NCBI RefSeq assembly: GCF_921294215.1
Contig: NZ_CAKLDM010000002.1
Location: forward strand, 1,798,001 to 1,862,000
Length of the DNA: 64,000 nt
Reading direction: 5' to 3'
DNA from: Vibrio marisflavi CECT 7928
Lineage (GTDB): Bacteria; Pseudomonadota; Gammaproteobacteria; Enterobacterales; Vibrionaceae
The position numbers and the translations under genes are program-made. Every line of letters starts with the position of its first letter. The stretch's first letter is position 1. Shown here piece after piece: positions 25,470 to 34,473 of this stretch. The notes beneath the pieces are model-generated. The model was not told the origin of the DNA. It saw only the letters and a program-made list of their open reading frames with translations, and did not search any database.

Positions 25470-27443
25470 TTATGCCTCCTGCTCTTGAATACGGATTTTT
25501 GCTGAGCTCTTTCTGAAGCGATATCGCTTATCACTGATAGCAAGAATGCCACCGATCGCCATAAACAATGCCCCTGCCCAGATCCAGCGTACAAATGGTT
25601 TGTAGTAAATGCGAACAGCCCAAGACTTACCATCATCTAAGCGCTCGCCCATCGCAATATATAGATCTCGAGTCAAGCCGCGATCTATAGCAGCCTCAGT
25701 CATCATGGACCTTGCGGTTCGATAGAAACGTTTTTCAGCGTATAATGTGTTAATTGGTTTTCCGTTATTAGTCACATCAAATTGTGCAACATAGCCATCA
25801 TAGTTAGGCCCATCTCTGTTACTCAATCCAGCAAAATAGAAGTCATAGCCTTCAATCTGGAAATGTTCCCCCGGTGCTAGACGAACGTCTCGTTCAATAC
25901 TGTAGTTCTGCACCATTGCTATGCCGATTACGGTTACTGCCAAACCAATGTGTCCTAACATCATTGACCAATGGCTGCGCTGTAGCTTCGTTATACCTTG
26001 CCAGAATGTATGTCGATGCGTCGCTCGCTCATAGAGTTCCAAGCCGTGCATACTAATAATCCACAGTGCCATAATCCAGCCAAGGTAAGCCATAACGCTA
26101 AAACTATCTGCTAGTAAGTACACACATACAAAGCCACCAAGCAACGAAACAACAGCAGATACGATTGATGGCTTAACCAGCTTAGATAAATCGTCTCGTT
26201 TCCATCTAATTAGTGGCCCAATACCTAGCAATAATGCGAACGGTATCATCAGCCAAGCAAACAACATATTGAAAAATGGCGCACCAATTGACACAGAACC
26301 CAATCCAAGTTGTTTGTGCACAAGTGGCAACAAGGTGCCAATCAATACCACTACCAATGCCGCTATCAATATAACGTTGTTTCCGAGCAGTGCATTTTCT
26401 CTAGAAATCAAACTAAAGTTGCCTCGTACTCGTACCGCACCACCTTTCAATGCAAACAGCAACAGCGAACCACCAATCACCAGTACGAGGAAGGCTAGAA
26501 TGAACATTCCTCTCGCCGGATCTGAAGCAAAAGCATGAACAGAAACCAGAATCCCTGAACGGACTAAGAATGTCCCTAGTAGGCTCAATGAGAACGCCGA
26601 GATTGCGAGCAATACCGTCCAAGCCTTAAACGTGCCTCGTTTTTCAGTGACAGCAAGAGAGTGCATGAGCGCTGTTCCTGCCAACCAAGGCATAAACGAA
26701 GCGTTTTCTACAGGATCCCAGAACCACCAGCCTCCCCAGCCAAGTTCGTAATATGCCCACCATGATCCTAGTGCAATGCCAAGTGTCAAAAATAGCCAAG
26801 CAGCTGTTGTCCACGGCCTAGACCAACGTGCCCAAGCTGTATCTAAACGCCCTGTCATGAGTGACGCAATGGCAAACGAAAAAGCGACCGAAAAGCCAAC
26901 ATATCCCATGTAGAGCATAGGCGGATGGATAATTAGCCCTGGGTCTTGTAGGAGTGGATTCAAATCCCGACCATCTACTGGGAAGAAAGGAAGTGTTCTA
27001 ATGAATGGGTTTGAAGTGATGATGATGAACAACAGGAAGCCGACACTAATTAGGCCCATGATTGCCAGAACCCGTGCCACTGACTCTTGTGGCATTCCTC
27101 GGCTAAATACAGCAACAGCAACTGTCCAACCAGCTTGAATCAAAACCCAAAGCAACAATGAACCTTCATGTGCTCCCCAAACTGCTGTTAAGCGGTAGTA
27201 CCAAGGTAGTTGGCTATTTGAGTTGCTGGCGACGTATTGTAACGTGAAGTCGTTGGTATAAAACGCCCATAATAAAATACAGAATGACAATAAAATCAGA
27301 GCAAACATACCAAACGACAATGGCCTAGCGGTAGCCATTAATACGTCATTGTTTTTCGATGCTCCAATCAAAGGCAATACGCTCAATAGTACAGCCATTG
27401 ACAACGCTACGATCAATGCAAACTGACCTACTTCAGCAATCAT
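25470..27443 (-). CDS. ccmF: heme lyase subunit CcmF
   Basis: The 657-aa polytopic protein moves heme from CcmE to apocytochrome c. The tryptophan-rich WWD heme-handling strip is [22 protein letters not shown]. Conserved His-bearing loops are seen in [16 protein letters not shown] and [24 protein letters not shown] large periplasmic loop near the C-terminus ([23 protein letters not shown]) is followed by the last membrane segment. Length matches E. coli CcmF (647). It overlaps ccmE by 4 bp. Confidence 0.97.
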   Translation of the reverse strand: MIAEVGQFALIVALSMAVLLSVLPLIGASKNNDVLMATARPLSFGMFALILLSFCILLWAFYTNDFTLQYVASNSNSQLPWYYRLTAVWGAHEGSLLLWVLIQAGWTVAVAVFSRGMPQESVARVLAIMGLISVGFLLFIIITSNPFIRTLPFFPVDGRDLNPLLQDPGLIIHPPMLYMGYVGFSVAFSFAIASLMTGRLDTAWARWSRPWTTAAWLFLTLGIALGSWWAYYELGWGGWWFWDPVENASFMPWLAGTALMHSLAVTEKRGTFKAWTVLLAISAFSLSLLGTFLVRSGILVSVHAFASDPARGMFILAFLVLVIGGSLLLFALKGGAVRVRGNFSLISRENALLGNNVILIAALVVVLIGTLLPLVHKQLGLGSVSIGAPFFNMLFAWLMIPFALLLGIGPLIRWKRDDLSKLVKPSIVSAVVSLLGGFVCVYLLADSFSVMAYLGWIMALWIISMHGLELYERATHRHTFWQGITKLQRSHWSMMLGHIGLAVTVIGIAMVQNYSIERDVRLAPGEHFQIEGYDFYFAGLSNRDGPNYDGYVAQFDVTNNGKPINTLYAEKRFYRTARSMMTEAAIDRGLTRDLYIAMGERLDDGKSWAVRIYYKPFVRWIWAGALFMAIGGILAISDKRYRFRKSSAKIRIQEQEA

Positions 27444-27925
27444 TGAGCAGTTCCTTGAGTTTGTTGTTGTGTATATTTCAAAGGTTGATGGTTTTTCTGC
27501 ATAGCTTCCGCAATTTCAGGTGGCATGTATTCTTCATCGTGTTTTGCCAGTACTTCAAACGCTTCAACTGTGTTAGCATTTTTCAATACACCTTGAGCAA
27601 CGATACCTTGCCCTTCTCGGAACAGATCAGGAAGAATGCCGTTATAAGTCACCGTTACCGCAGGACCCACATCTTTTAGCTGGAAACTAACCATTAGGGA
27701 ATTAGGGTCACGCTTTACCGAACCTGCGACAACCATTCCCCCTATTCTAAGACGCTGTCCTACTTCTGGCTTCGTTCCGTCAGGCTTACCTTGAACTAAC
27801 TCTGTTGGAGTATAAAACAAGTCCATATTTTGGCTAAGAGCATATAAAATCAAGCCAACAGTCGCTCCTACCCCGATCAACAAAGACAAAACGATACCTA
27901 AGCGCTTTTTTCTTCGTGGGTTCAT
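27440..27925 (-). CDS. ccmE: heme chaperone CcmE
   Basis: The 161-aa protein binds heme covalently in the periplasm and passes it to CcmF. It has a positively charged N-terminus ([13 protein letters not shown]), one membrane anchor, an OB-fold domain ([26 protein letters not shown]) and the heme-binding segment [18 protein letters not shown]. That segment carries the conserved His and Tyr of HxxxY. It overlaps ccmD and ccmF by 4 bp each. Confidence 0.97.
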   Translation of the reverse strand: MNPRRKKRLGIVLSLLIGVGATVGLILYALSQNMDLFYTPTELVQGKPDGTKPEVGQRLRIGGMVVAGSVKRDPNSLMVSFQLKDVGPAVTVTYNGILPDLFREGQGIVAQGVLKNANTVEAFEVLAKHDEEYMPPEIAEAMQKNHQPLKYTQQQTQGTAQ

Positions 27926-28128
27926 AACGTATTCTCCAAATCTTTTGCAGCTTCAATTCTGGCAAGTCGATCCTTCCTACTTTTTACTTGTTTGAGAACT
28001 TTGCTCTGCTGACGAATACTAGAAAGTAGTAATAGAAGCAAAGCGCTAAAAGTGATACCAAACGCACTCCACACATAAGCTGCATAGCCACCCATTTGTA
28101 GAAAGTCATGTACAGTTTGAAAATGCAT
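27922..28128 (-). CDS. ccmD: heme exporter accessory protein CcmD
   Basis: The 68-aa single-pass protein assists release of holo-CcmE from CcmABC. It shows [30 protein letters not shown] followed by a basic cytoplasmic tail, the standard CcmD layout. Overlaps on both sides show tight translational coupling. Confidence 0.93.
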   Translation of the reverse strand: MHFQTVHDFLQMGGYAAYVWSAFGITFSALLLLLLSSIRQQSKVLKQVKSRKDRLARIEAAKDLENTL

Positions 28129-28883
28129 TATTCACTCACCTCGCTAAATTTCTCAGAGGCCAGCTTCTCAACCCATGGCCGATGACTTTCTTTGCTAAGT
28201 ATCTCGCTACGTAAGCGAATCAACGTTACAGAGGCAAAGAAAAATGCAAATCCAAATATATTAAATAGAAGTGGCCAAAGCATATCGCTGGCAATAGAAG
28301 GTTTATCGAATTTAGTAATCGTGGCTCCTTGATGCAGAGTGTTCCACCACTCTACGGAATAATGAATTATTGGAATATTCACTACCCCGACAAGAGCCAA
28401 AATTCCAGCTGCTTTAGCGCCAGTTTTTTGGTCATCAAATGCGTGATATAAGGCAATAACACCAAGATATAAAAACAATAAGATGAGCTCTGAGGTCAGG
28501 CGAGCATCCCATACCCACCATGTACCCCACATGGGTTTGCCCCACACAGAGCCTGTCACCAAAGCGATAAACGTAAATACCGCTCCAATTGGAGCCATGG
28601 CCGAGGCCGCTAAGTCTGAGATCCGCAGCTGCCAAACCATACCGATGAAAGCTGCTATCGCCATAGACATATACACTCCCATCGACCAAATAGCCGCTGG
28701 AACATGGATATAGATGATTCTAAAACTATCGCCTTGCTGATAGTCAGTCGGAGCAAATGCAAGCCCCCAAACCGTTCCAACTACTAAGCACACAATTGCC
28801 AATACCGAGAACCAAGGCAGCATTTTCCCACATAGCTGGAATGCTGATTCTGGTTTTGCATACGGATGAAGCCATTTCCACAT
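28128..28883 (-). CDS. ccmC: heme-handling protein CcmC
   Basis: CcmC presents heme to CcmE. The 251-aa polytopic protein has the WWD strip GKPMWGTWWVWDARLTSELILL and flanking conserved His (IYIHVPAAIWSMGVYMSMAI and IIHYSVEWWNTLHQGATI). Length matches the family. It is separated from ccmB by 146 bp, unlike the rest of the operon, where genes touch. Confidence 0.96.
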   Translation of the reverse strand: MWKWLHPYAKPESAFQLCGKMLPWFSVLAIVCLVVGTVWGLAFAPTDYQQGDSFRIIYIHVPAAIWSMGVYMSMAIAAFIGMVWQLRISDLAASAMAPIGAVFTFIALVTGSVWGKPMWGTWWVWDARLTSELILLFLYLGVIALYHAFDDQKTGAKAAGILALVGVVNIPIIHYSVEWWNTLHQGATITKFDKPSIASDMLWPLLFNIFGFAFFFASVTLIRLRSEILSKESHRPWVEKLASEKFSEVSE

Positions 28884-29029
28884 TACATATACTCACTATT
28901 TTCCTTGGACATCCTGCTTCTTATCTATTGGAGATATATTATTCTTGTTTTCGGAAGTCCATTTACTCTTAATTAATAAAATACGTTATACATTAAAATC
29001 GTGTCACAATTCGCCTCAAAGAATTCACA

Positions 29030-29698
29030 CTAGTTCACACTTACTTTCAGTGCTGCTGCTATCGCAAAAGGGGTCAGAGTAATGGAGCCGACCAGCATTG
29101 CGCCCAAAACAGCAAGCTGACCACTGTATGGCATTCCCAAGGATCCTGCTTCTATTGCTGAAGTAGCGAATATGAGAACAGGCACGTAAAGAGGCAGCAC
29201 AAGCAAGCTCAGTAATACTCCACCTTTTTGCAGCCCTACAGTCAAAGCAACACCAATCGCACCAATAAAGCTCAATGTTGGGGTTCCTATCAGGAGAGTT
29301 AACACCACAGCAAGCCAGGTATTGAAGTCTAAAGAAAGTAGAATAGACAAAAGCGGGCTGATAATTAAAAGTGGTAACCCGGTTAATATCCAATGAGCCA
29401 ATACCTTTGCGATAGCAATGATGGGGACAGGAACAGGAGTCAGCATCATTTGCTCTAGTGACCCATCTTGGAAATCATCACGAAACAACCTCTCTAGAGA
29501 CAGTAGTGATGCCAACAATGCAGCTACCCATACTATACCCGGTGCAATCCTAGCGAGTAAGTTTGGCTCAGGACCTATTCCAAGAGGGAACAAAGTGATA
29601 ACAATAATAAAAAACCACAGCGGATTTAGAATATCGGCTTGCCTGCGAAAAGCGATTAATAACTCACGCCGAATAACGGTAAGCATTGCTGAAATCAT
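29030..29698 (-). CDS. ccmB: ABC transporter permease CcmB
   Basis: The 222-aa membrane subunit pairs with the ATPase CcmA to drive release of holo-CcmE. Typical are LTVIRRELLIAFRRQADILNPL at the N-terminus, LERLFRDDFQDGSLEQMMLTPVP, and several long hydrophobic segments. A 3-bp gap from ccmA indicates co-transcription. Confidence 0.95.
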   Translation of the reverse strand: MISAMLTVIRRELLIAFRRQADILNPLWFFIIVITLFPLGIGPEPNLLARIAPGIVWVAALLASLLSLERLFRDDFQDGSLEQMMLTPVPVPIIAIAKVLAHWILTGLPLLIISPLLSILLSLDFNTWLAVVLTLLIGTPTLSFIGAIGVALTVGLQKGGVLLSLLVLPLYVPVLIFATSAIEAGSLGMPYSGQLAVLGAMLVGSITLTPFAIAAALKVSVN

Positions 29699-29701
29699 TG
29701 C

Positions 29702-30322
29702 TTAGTCCCCCAGCCTAATTTTTCTTAAGCTGTTATTATCGGTAAACATGTCTTGGTGTGTGGTAAGAAGTACCATTCCGCCTTTCTTAGCATGAGACAA
29801 AAACAGTGACTCCAATACTTTAACACCTTGTTTATCGATAGCCGTAAGCGGTTCATCTAATATCCAAAGCTTCTGCGAACTTAACCAAAGCCTTGCTAAT
29901 GCGACTCTACGCTGCTGACCTGCAGACAATTGAGAAACAAGAACGTCTTCACGTCCCGCTAAGCCCACTTGAGTTAGCGCGCGATAAATATCGTTCTTAC
30001 TTACGAGTTGAGAAGAATGGATAGATAGGAAAAAACGCAAATTCTCGTATGCGGTTAGGTCTTTTTTAATACCTGTTTGATGACCTAAAAAAATCAGTTC
30101 TGAATAGTAACTATCGCGAGCAACTTTGATAGGTTCTTTGTTCCACAGAACTTCACCAGCATCGCAATCACTCAAACCAGCAATAGCTCGCAACAGAGTC
30201 GTTTTTCCAGCTCCATTGCGCCCTTCTATTTGAACTATTTCTCCAGTATCAATCGAGAATGAAAGTGAGTCAAAAAGAACCCTTTCATCACGTACTACAG
30301 TGAGCTTGTTTACGTCTAACAT
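29702..30322 (-). CDS. ccmA: ABC transporter ATP-binding protein CcmA
   Basis: The 206-aa ATPase has Walker [15 protein letters not shown], the ABC signature [16 protein letters not shown], Walker [14 protein letters not shown] and the H-loop LLTTHQD. It is the first gene of the ccm cluster on the minus strand. The upstream gap (30323-30515) presumably holds the operon promoter; I could not fix a regulator box there. Confidence 0.96.
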   Translation of the reverse strand: MLDVNKLTVVRDERVLFDSLSFSIDTGEIVQIEGRNGAGKTTLLRAIAGLSDCDAGEVLWNKEPIKVARDSYYSELIFLGHQTGIKKDLTAYENLRFFLSIHSSQLVSKNDIYRALTQVGLAGREDVLVSQLSAGQQRRVALARLWLSSQKLWILDEPLTAIDKQGVKVLESLFLSHAKKGGMVLLTTHQDMFTDNNSLRKIRLGD

Positions 30323-30515
30323 ATTCCATTACGTAGATTGATTGAAGGTGTTAGTTTACCACAGCCCATAAGGGACTACAGGTAGCTACGACCGCTTTCA
30401 ATCACGAAACAAGGTAAGAACATATTAATATTTGTTATGCATTTGTAAAATCAAATTAGAATAAGATATCTAGGTGATCATTTCTATCGGATAAGGCTCT
30501 GTACAAAGTTTAGAG

Positions 30516-31010
30516 TTACTTTCTACCAGCCGCTCGTTTTCTTATTTTTCCAGCCCGTTCTGGGCTACTTTCCAATGGTGGGATTTTTTCTTTGCCCGCA
30601 ATTTTTTTTTGCAATGACATCATTAGTTCTGCCTCTGCCTTAGGCAACTCACATTCTTCGATTAGCTCTTCGACATCAGCACCCAACTGAACCATTTTGG
30701 TAGCTCTAGAGTAAAGCCGTCCATCATTGTCCTCTTGTTCAAGTTCTACAAGCCGTTCATTGAGGTGCTGGATGATTTCTTGCTGCTCGCTAACACGTTG
30801 GCCTAAGCCGACTACCACGGAGCGCACTTCAAGAATTTGCTTGTTTGACTTTTTCAACTCTTTATCGAGCAAACGAACCTGTTGGCGGGTTGCATCTGTA
30901 ACAGACGTGAGCCGCCCTTTTAGCTTATATATCGCAACTATCAGTAACAATATAACCAAGACTGCTACTCCAGCGATCACTGGAGCACTTGTGATAAGCG
31001 AAATATTCAT
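30516..31010 (-). CDS. DUF2802 protein of the chemotaxis block
   Basis: The 164-aa protein has an N-terminal membrane segment (about residues 10-27). A coiled-coil stretch follows (TDATRQQVRLLDKELKKSNKQILEVRSVVVGLGQRVSEQQEIIQHLNERLVELEQ), then the DUF2802 C-terminal part with MVQLGADVEELIEECELPKAEAELMMSLQ and a basic end. It abuts cheW (shared base 31010) at the end of the polar chemotaxis operon in vibrios. Its function is not established. Confidence 0.85.
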   Translation of the reverse strand: MNISLITSAPVIAGVAVLVILLLIVAIYKLKGRLTSVTDATRQQVRLLDKELKKSNKQILEVRSVVVGLGQRVSEQQEIIQHLNERLVELEQEDNDGRLYSRATKMVQLGADVEELIEECELPKAEAELMMSLQKKIAGKEKIPPLESSPERAGKIRKRAAGRK

Positions 31011-31504
31011 TACAAACTGGCCATTTCATCCCACTCTTCTTCAGTAAGAAGTTTGTTTAGATCGACGAGAATCAGTAGTTTTCCATCGCGATTGCTGACG
31101 CCTTGAATGAACTTAGCACTTTCATCGGTACCTACACTCGGCGTGGTATCAATTTCAGAAGAGCGTAGGTATACCACTTCAGCAACACTGTCTACCAAGA
31201 TACCTATCACTTGACGCTCTGACTCAATAACAATAATCCGAGTATTGTCGGTGATTTCGCCGTCACTAAGACCAAATCGAGACCGTGTATCAATAACTGT
31301 TACTACGTTGCCACGCAGGTTAATGATCCCCAAAACGTAATTCGGCGCACCAGGTACAGGCGCAATTTCTGTGTAGCGTAAAACTTCACGGACCTGCATT
31401 ACATTGATACCGTAAGTTTCTTCTTCTAATTGGAACGTCACCCACTGAAGCACTTCGTCATTGGATTGATCTTTCCTTACTTCTACTTCACTTGTTTGAG
31501 ACAT
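31010..31504 (-). CDS. cheW: chemotaxis coupling protein CheW
   Basis: CheW links chemoreceptors to CheA in polar arrays. The 164-aa protein is essentially one CheW domain: QWVTFQLEEETYGINVMQVREVLRY, PNYVLGIINLRGNVVTVIDTRSRFG and IVIESERQVIGILVDSVAEVVYL. It stands immediately after parP and before the DUF2802 gene. Confidence 0.96.
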   Translation of the reverse strand: MSQTSEVEVRKDQSNDEVLQWVTFQLEEETYGINVMQVREVLRYTEIAPVPGAPNYVLGIINLRGNVVTVIDTRSRFGLSDGEITDNTRIIVIESERQVIGILVDSVAEVVYLRSSEIDTTPSVGTDESAKFIQGVSNRDGKLLILVDLNKLLTEEEWDEMASL

Positions 31505-31538
31505 ACCTTTTCCTCTCTTGTCGTTACCGACATTTTTC

Positions 31539-32558
31539 CTATTTTTCGAGTGCTTTTACATCTAGCCCTGCATTAAGCATAGCTATCAATGCTTCTACAT
31601 GTATTAAAGCACACATTTTTTCTTTAACCATTCCAGCAAGCCAAGGGCGTTTTCCAGCCTGTTCACGCCAGCGAACTTTCTCTGAGTCGAGTACTTCAGT
31701 TCCTTTCAATAAAGTGCTTGCTAATCCCCACATACTGCTGCCAAGCATTACGATATACTGATAATCGTCCTTATAACTCTCATCTTGAAGTTTTTCAGAC
31801 ATTACCCAGCGAGCAGTATCAACGACATCCAACTGACTATCATTGTTGGTTTGTAACCCTAAATACCAGTCTGGGCGGCCAAGTAAATGATTCAGTTCCT
31901 CACCGATTTTGTGTATACCACCTAACTCGTCCAGCGGTACGGCAAAAGTCATCGCATTGACTTCAAAATATAGAACTTGGAAGCTTTCATCACGAGCGGT
32001 ATTATGCCATTCCTTAACTTCACGAGTTTCTGCTTCCAGCTCTGGCTCAAGCGCGACTTCTGTTTCAACTTCGGGCTCAATAGCTGCTACTTGCTCTTCA
32101 ATGATTTCTATCGTTTCTTCTTCAACGACTTCTATTGGCGGAGCTTCATAGACCTCTTCAATCGCACTATCAAAAGCTTCGGCCTCCAGCTCTTGTTCAA
32201 TCACTGGCTCGGGTTCGACAACTGTTTCCGTTTTACTTTGAGCTTGCTGCTTACTGATAGCGATCTGATCAGTATTTTGCTCTAAAATCTCTTCGAGATT
32301 GAGCTTATCAACAATATTTTCTGTTTCGAGCTGCTCTAACAACCGTTCGACATCTTGAAGGTTCGGCACCTCAGGCTCATCTTGAGGCGCTTCATAATAA
32401 CTACTTTCAGCTACAGGTTGGCGTTTAGGTTCAAAAGTGGGTTCATGATCCTTATTCGGCTCGTCTTTTTCGATGACTGCCGTCTCCTCATCCAACAACG
32501 CTGAGAAGTAATTATCAAGCGCCTGTTCACTTGATAACCAAGAGTCATTGCTCATCAA
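31539..32558 (-). CDS. parP: ParP, polar array stabiliser with CheW-like domain
   Basis: The 339-aa protein has a long acidic Glu/Pro-rich N-terminal region (about 50-190) and a C-terminal CheW-like domain (FQVLYFEVNAMTFAVPLDELGGIHK to the end), called AIF in vibrios. In Vibrio, ParP binds CheA and is recruited by ParC to hold chemotaxis arrays at the flagellated pole. The gene overlaps parC by 14 bp and precedes cheW, the order known from V. cholerae and V. parahaemolyticus. Confidence 0.9.
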   Translation of the reverse strand: MMSNDSWLSSEQALDNYFSALLDEETAVIEKDEPNKDHEPTFEPKRQPVAESSYYEAPQDEPEVPNLQDVERLLEQLETENIVDKLNLEEILEQNTDQIAISKQQAQSKTETVVEPEPVIEQELEAEAFDSAIEEVYEAPPIEVVEEETIEIIEEQVAAIEPEVETEVALEPELEAETREVKEWHNTARDESFQVLYFEVNAMTFAVPLDELGGIHKIGEELNHLLGRPDWYLGLQTNNDSQLDVVDTARWVMSEKLQDESYKDDYQYIVMLGSSMWGLASTLLKGTEVLDSEKVRWREQAGKRPWLAGMVKEKMCALIHVEALIAMLNAGLDVKALEK

Positions 32559-33324
32559 ACGCTGACCTCTCTAAGAAAATAAGTAACTGCTTATACGCGA
32601 ACACCCCACGGCTCCCAGCTGCAAAGTGAGATACGGGAAGGTGCTTCAAACTAGCATCACGAAATTTAGTGTCTATTGGAACCGCAGATTTCCAAACCTG
32701 CTCAGGGTAGTTTTTCTTAAGCTGACTGAGAGTCTGCAAGGAAGCATTGGTGCGCTTATCGTACATGGTTGGAACAATCGTCACTTTGAACGGATCATTT
32801 CTAGATTTTTGCATGATGGCAAGAGTACGAATCATTCGCTCTAAACCTTTCATCGCCAAAAATTCTGTTTGCACTGGAATGAGAATACGATCACTAGCTG
32901 CAAGAGCATTAACCATCATCACACCTAGAATTGGTGGGCAGTCAATCAATACATAATCATATATTTCACTCAAGCACTCCAATGAGCGCTTTAAGATAAG
33001 GCCCATGCCGCTGCGGTTGCCCATCACCCTATCGAGTGTTGCCAAAGACATATGCGCAGGGATAAGGTCTATTCCTTCAACGTTGGAATCACAAATCAAC
33101 GGGGTGATTAGTTCTGCCGAAAACTCTCTAAGCTGAAATAAATCAAATAGGCTTTTAGAAACACTATCAGGGTCGTACCCAAGATAAGTGGTCAGGGACG
33201 CATGTGGATCTGTATCCACTAATAGAACACGCTTTCCCTGCTTACTTAACAAACCAGCCAGAGTGATAGTCGTTGTCGTTTTCCCGACACCACCCTTTTG
33301 ATTTGCAACACTCCATACAATCAT
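32545..33324 (-). CDS. parC: ParC, ParA-like ATPase for polar chemotaxis arrays
   Basis: The 259-aa protein is a ParA/MinD-type ATPase with the deviant Walker A motif NQKGGVGKTTTTITLAG, LLVDTDPHASLTTYLG and LIDCPPILGVMMVNAL. In vibrios this chemotaxis-operon ParA (ParC) localises to the old pole and directs array inheritance. It lies between cheB and parP. It is not the chromosome-partition ParA, judged by location and length. Confidence 0.92.
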   Translation of the reverse strand: MIVWSVANQKGGVGKTTTTITLAGLLSKQGKRVLLVDTDPHASLTTYLGYDPDSVSKSLFDLFQLREFSAELITPLICDSNVEGIDLIPAHMSLATLDRVMGNRSGMGLILKRSLECLSEIYDYVLIDCPPILGVMMVNALAASDRILIPVQTEFLAMKGLERMIRTLAIMQKSRNDPFKVTIVPTMYDKRTNASLQTLSQLKKNYPEQVWKSAVPIDTKFRDASLKHLPVSHFAAGSRGVFAYKQLLIFLERSAFDEQ

Positions 33325-33334
33325 TGCTGTACCC

Positions 33335-34447
33335 CTATGTTAGGCCGACTTCAACCAACATACGTTCTGCGATGCGATCCAAAGGTAAGTCCTCAGACGA
33401 AATACCCGCCTTAGCTACAGCTTGCGGCATTCCGTAAACTACACAACTTTCTTCATCCTGAGCCCAAATTGTAGCTCCAGCAGATTTAAGCATTCGGGCA
33501 CCTTCTCTACCGTCAGCCCCCATACCTGTCAAAATCATTGACAATACTTTGTCTGAAAAAATTTTGGCCGCGGAGCCAAAAGTCACATCGACACACGGTT
33601 TATAGTTCATTTTGTCACCACCATCGATGACTTTGAGTTTAGTAGAACCTGGCCTACCATCAAACATCATTTGCTTGCCACCCGGAGCCAAATAAGCAAC
33701 GCCGGGCCTTAATATATCTCCATCTTGAGCTTCCTTAACCTCGATCTTACACAAGCTATTTAATCGGCTAGCGAAAGCCGATGTAAACGTCGCTGGCATG
33801 TGCTGTATCAGCACAATCGGGTGAGGGTAATTAGCTGGTAGCTTTGTTAAGATTTTTTGCAATGCTACGGGGCCACCTGTCGAGGTGCCTATTGCTGTCA
33901 ACTTATAGCTTTTACCTGAGGAGCGAAAGCGCCCCCTAGTTTGCTCTTTCGGTTTTGCCGCAACATTGGCTCCACCAGCAGGTCGAGTAGAAGTCGCGGG
34001 TTTCTGCACCGCTGTTCGAGGCTGCGATATTGGCCGGCGAAGGCTAGTACGCTTATTCGCAATCTGCAGAACTCGTTGCTGAAGCAATGAGACTGCTTCA
34101 TCACGGTTTCTTGCAATATCCTCAAATTTTTTCGGTAAGAAATCTAAAGCTCCCGCATCAAGCGCGTCCAAAGTAGCTTTAGCCCCTTCATGCGTAAGAG
34201 ACGAGAACATTAATATTGGTACAGGAGATTGAGCCATTATTTTCTTCACCGCGGTAATGCCGTCCATTATCGGCATTTCAATATCCATGGTGATGACGTC
34301 AGGTTTTATCTCTATCGCCTTTTCAACAGCTTCCTTACCATTTGTTGCTACACCTACCACTTCCATGCGCGATTCAGAGTTAATGATCTCACTCACTCGA
34401 CGACGAAAAAAACTAGAATCATCAACAACTAATACTCTAATCGCCAT
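33335..34447 (-). CDS. cheB: chemoreceptor methylesterase CheB
   Basis: The 370-aa protein removes methyl groups from receptors during adaptation. Receiver domain: [19 protein letters not shown] and [18 protein letters not shown] Pro/Ala/Arg-rich linker follows (about 140-190). The catalytic domain shows [18 protein letters not shown] (catalytic Ser), [19 protein letters not shown] (His) and [17 protein letters not shown] (Asp). It sits between cheA and parC. Confidence 0.97.
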   Translation of the reverse strand: MAIRVLVVDDSSFFRRRVSEIINSESRMEVVGVATNGKEAVEKAIEIKPDVITMDIEMPIMDGITAVKKIMAQSPVPILMFSSLTHEGAKATLDALDAGALDFLPKKFEDIARNRDEAVSLLQQRVLQIANKRTSLRRPISQPRTAVQKPATSTRPAGGANVAAKPKEQTRGRFRSSGKSYKLTAIGTSTGGPVALQKILTKLPANYPHPIVLIQHMPATFTSAFASRLNSLCKIEVKEAQDGDILRPGVAYLAPGGKQMMFDGRPGSTKLKVIDGGDKMNYKPCVDVTFGSAAKIFSDKVLSMILTGMGADGREGARMLKSAGATIWAQDEESCVVYGMPQAVAKAGISSEDLPLDRIAERMLVEVGLT

Positions 34448-34473
34448 ATAAGTCCTTCTTAATACGGTCTACG

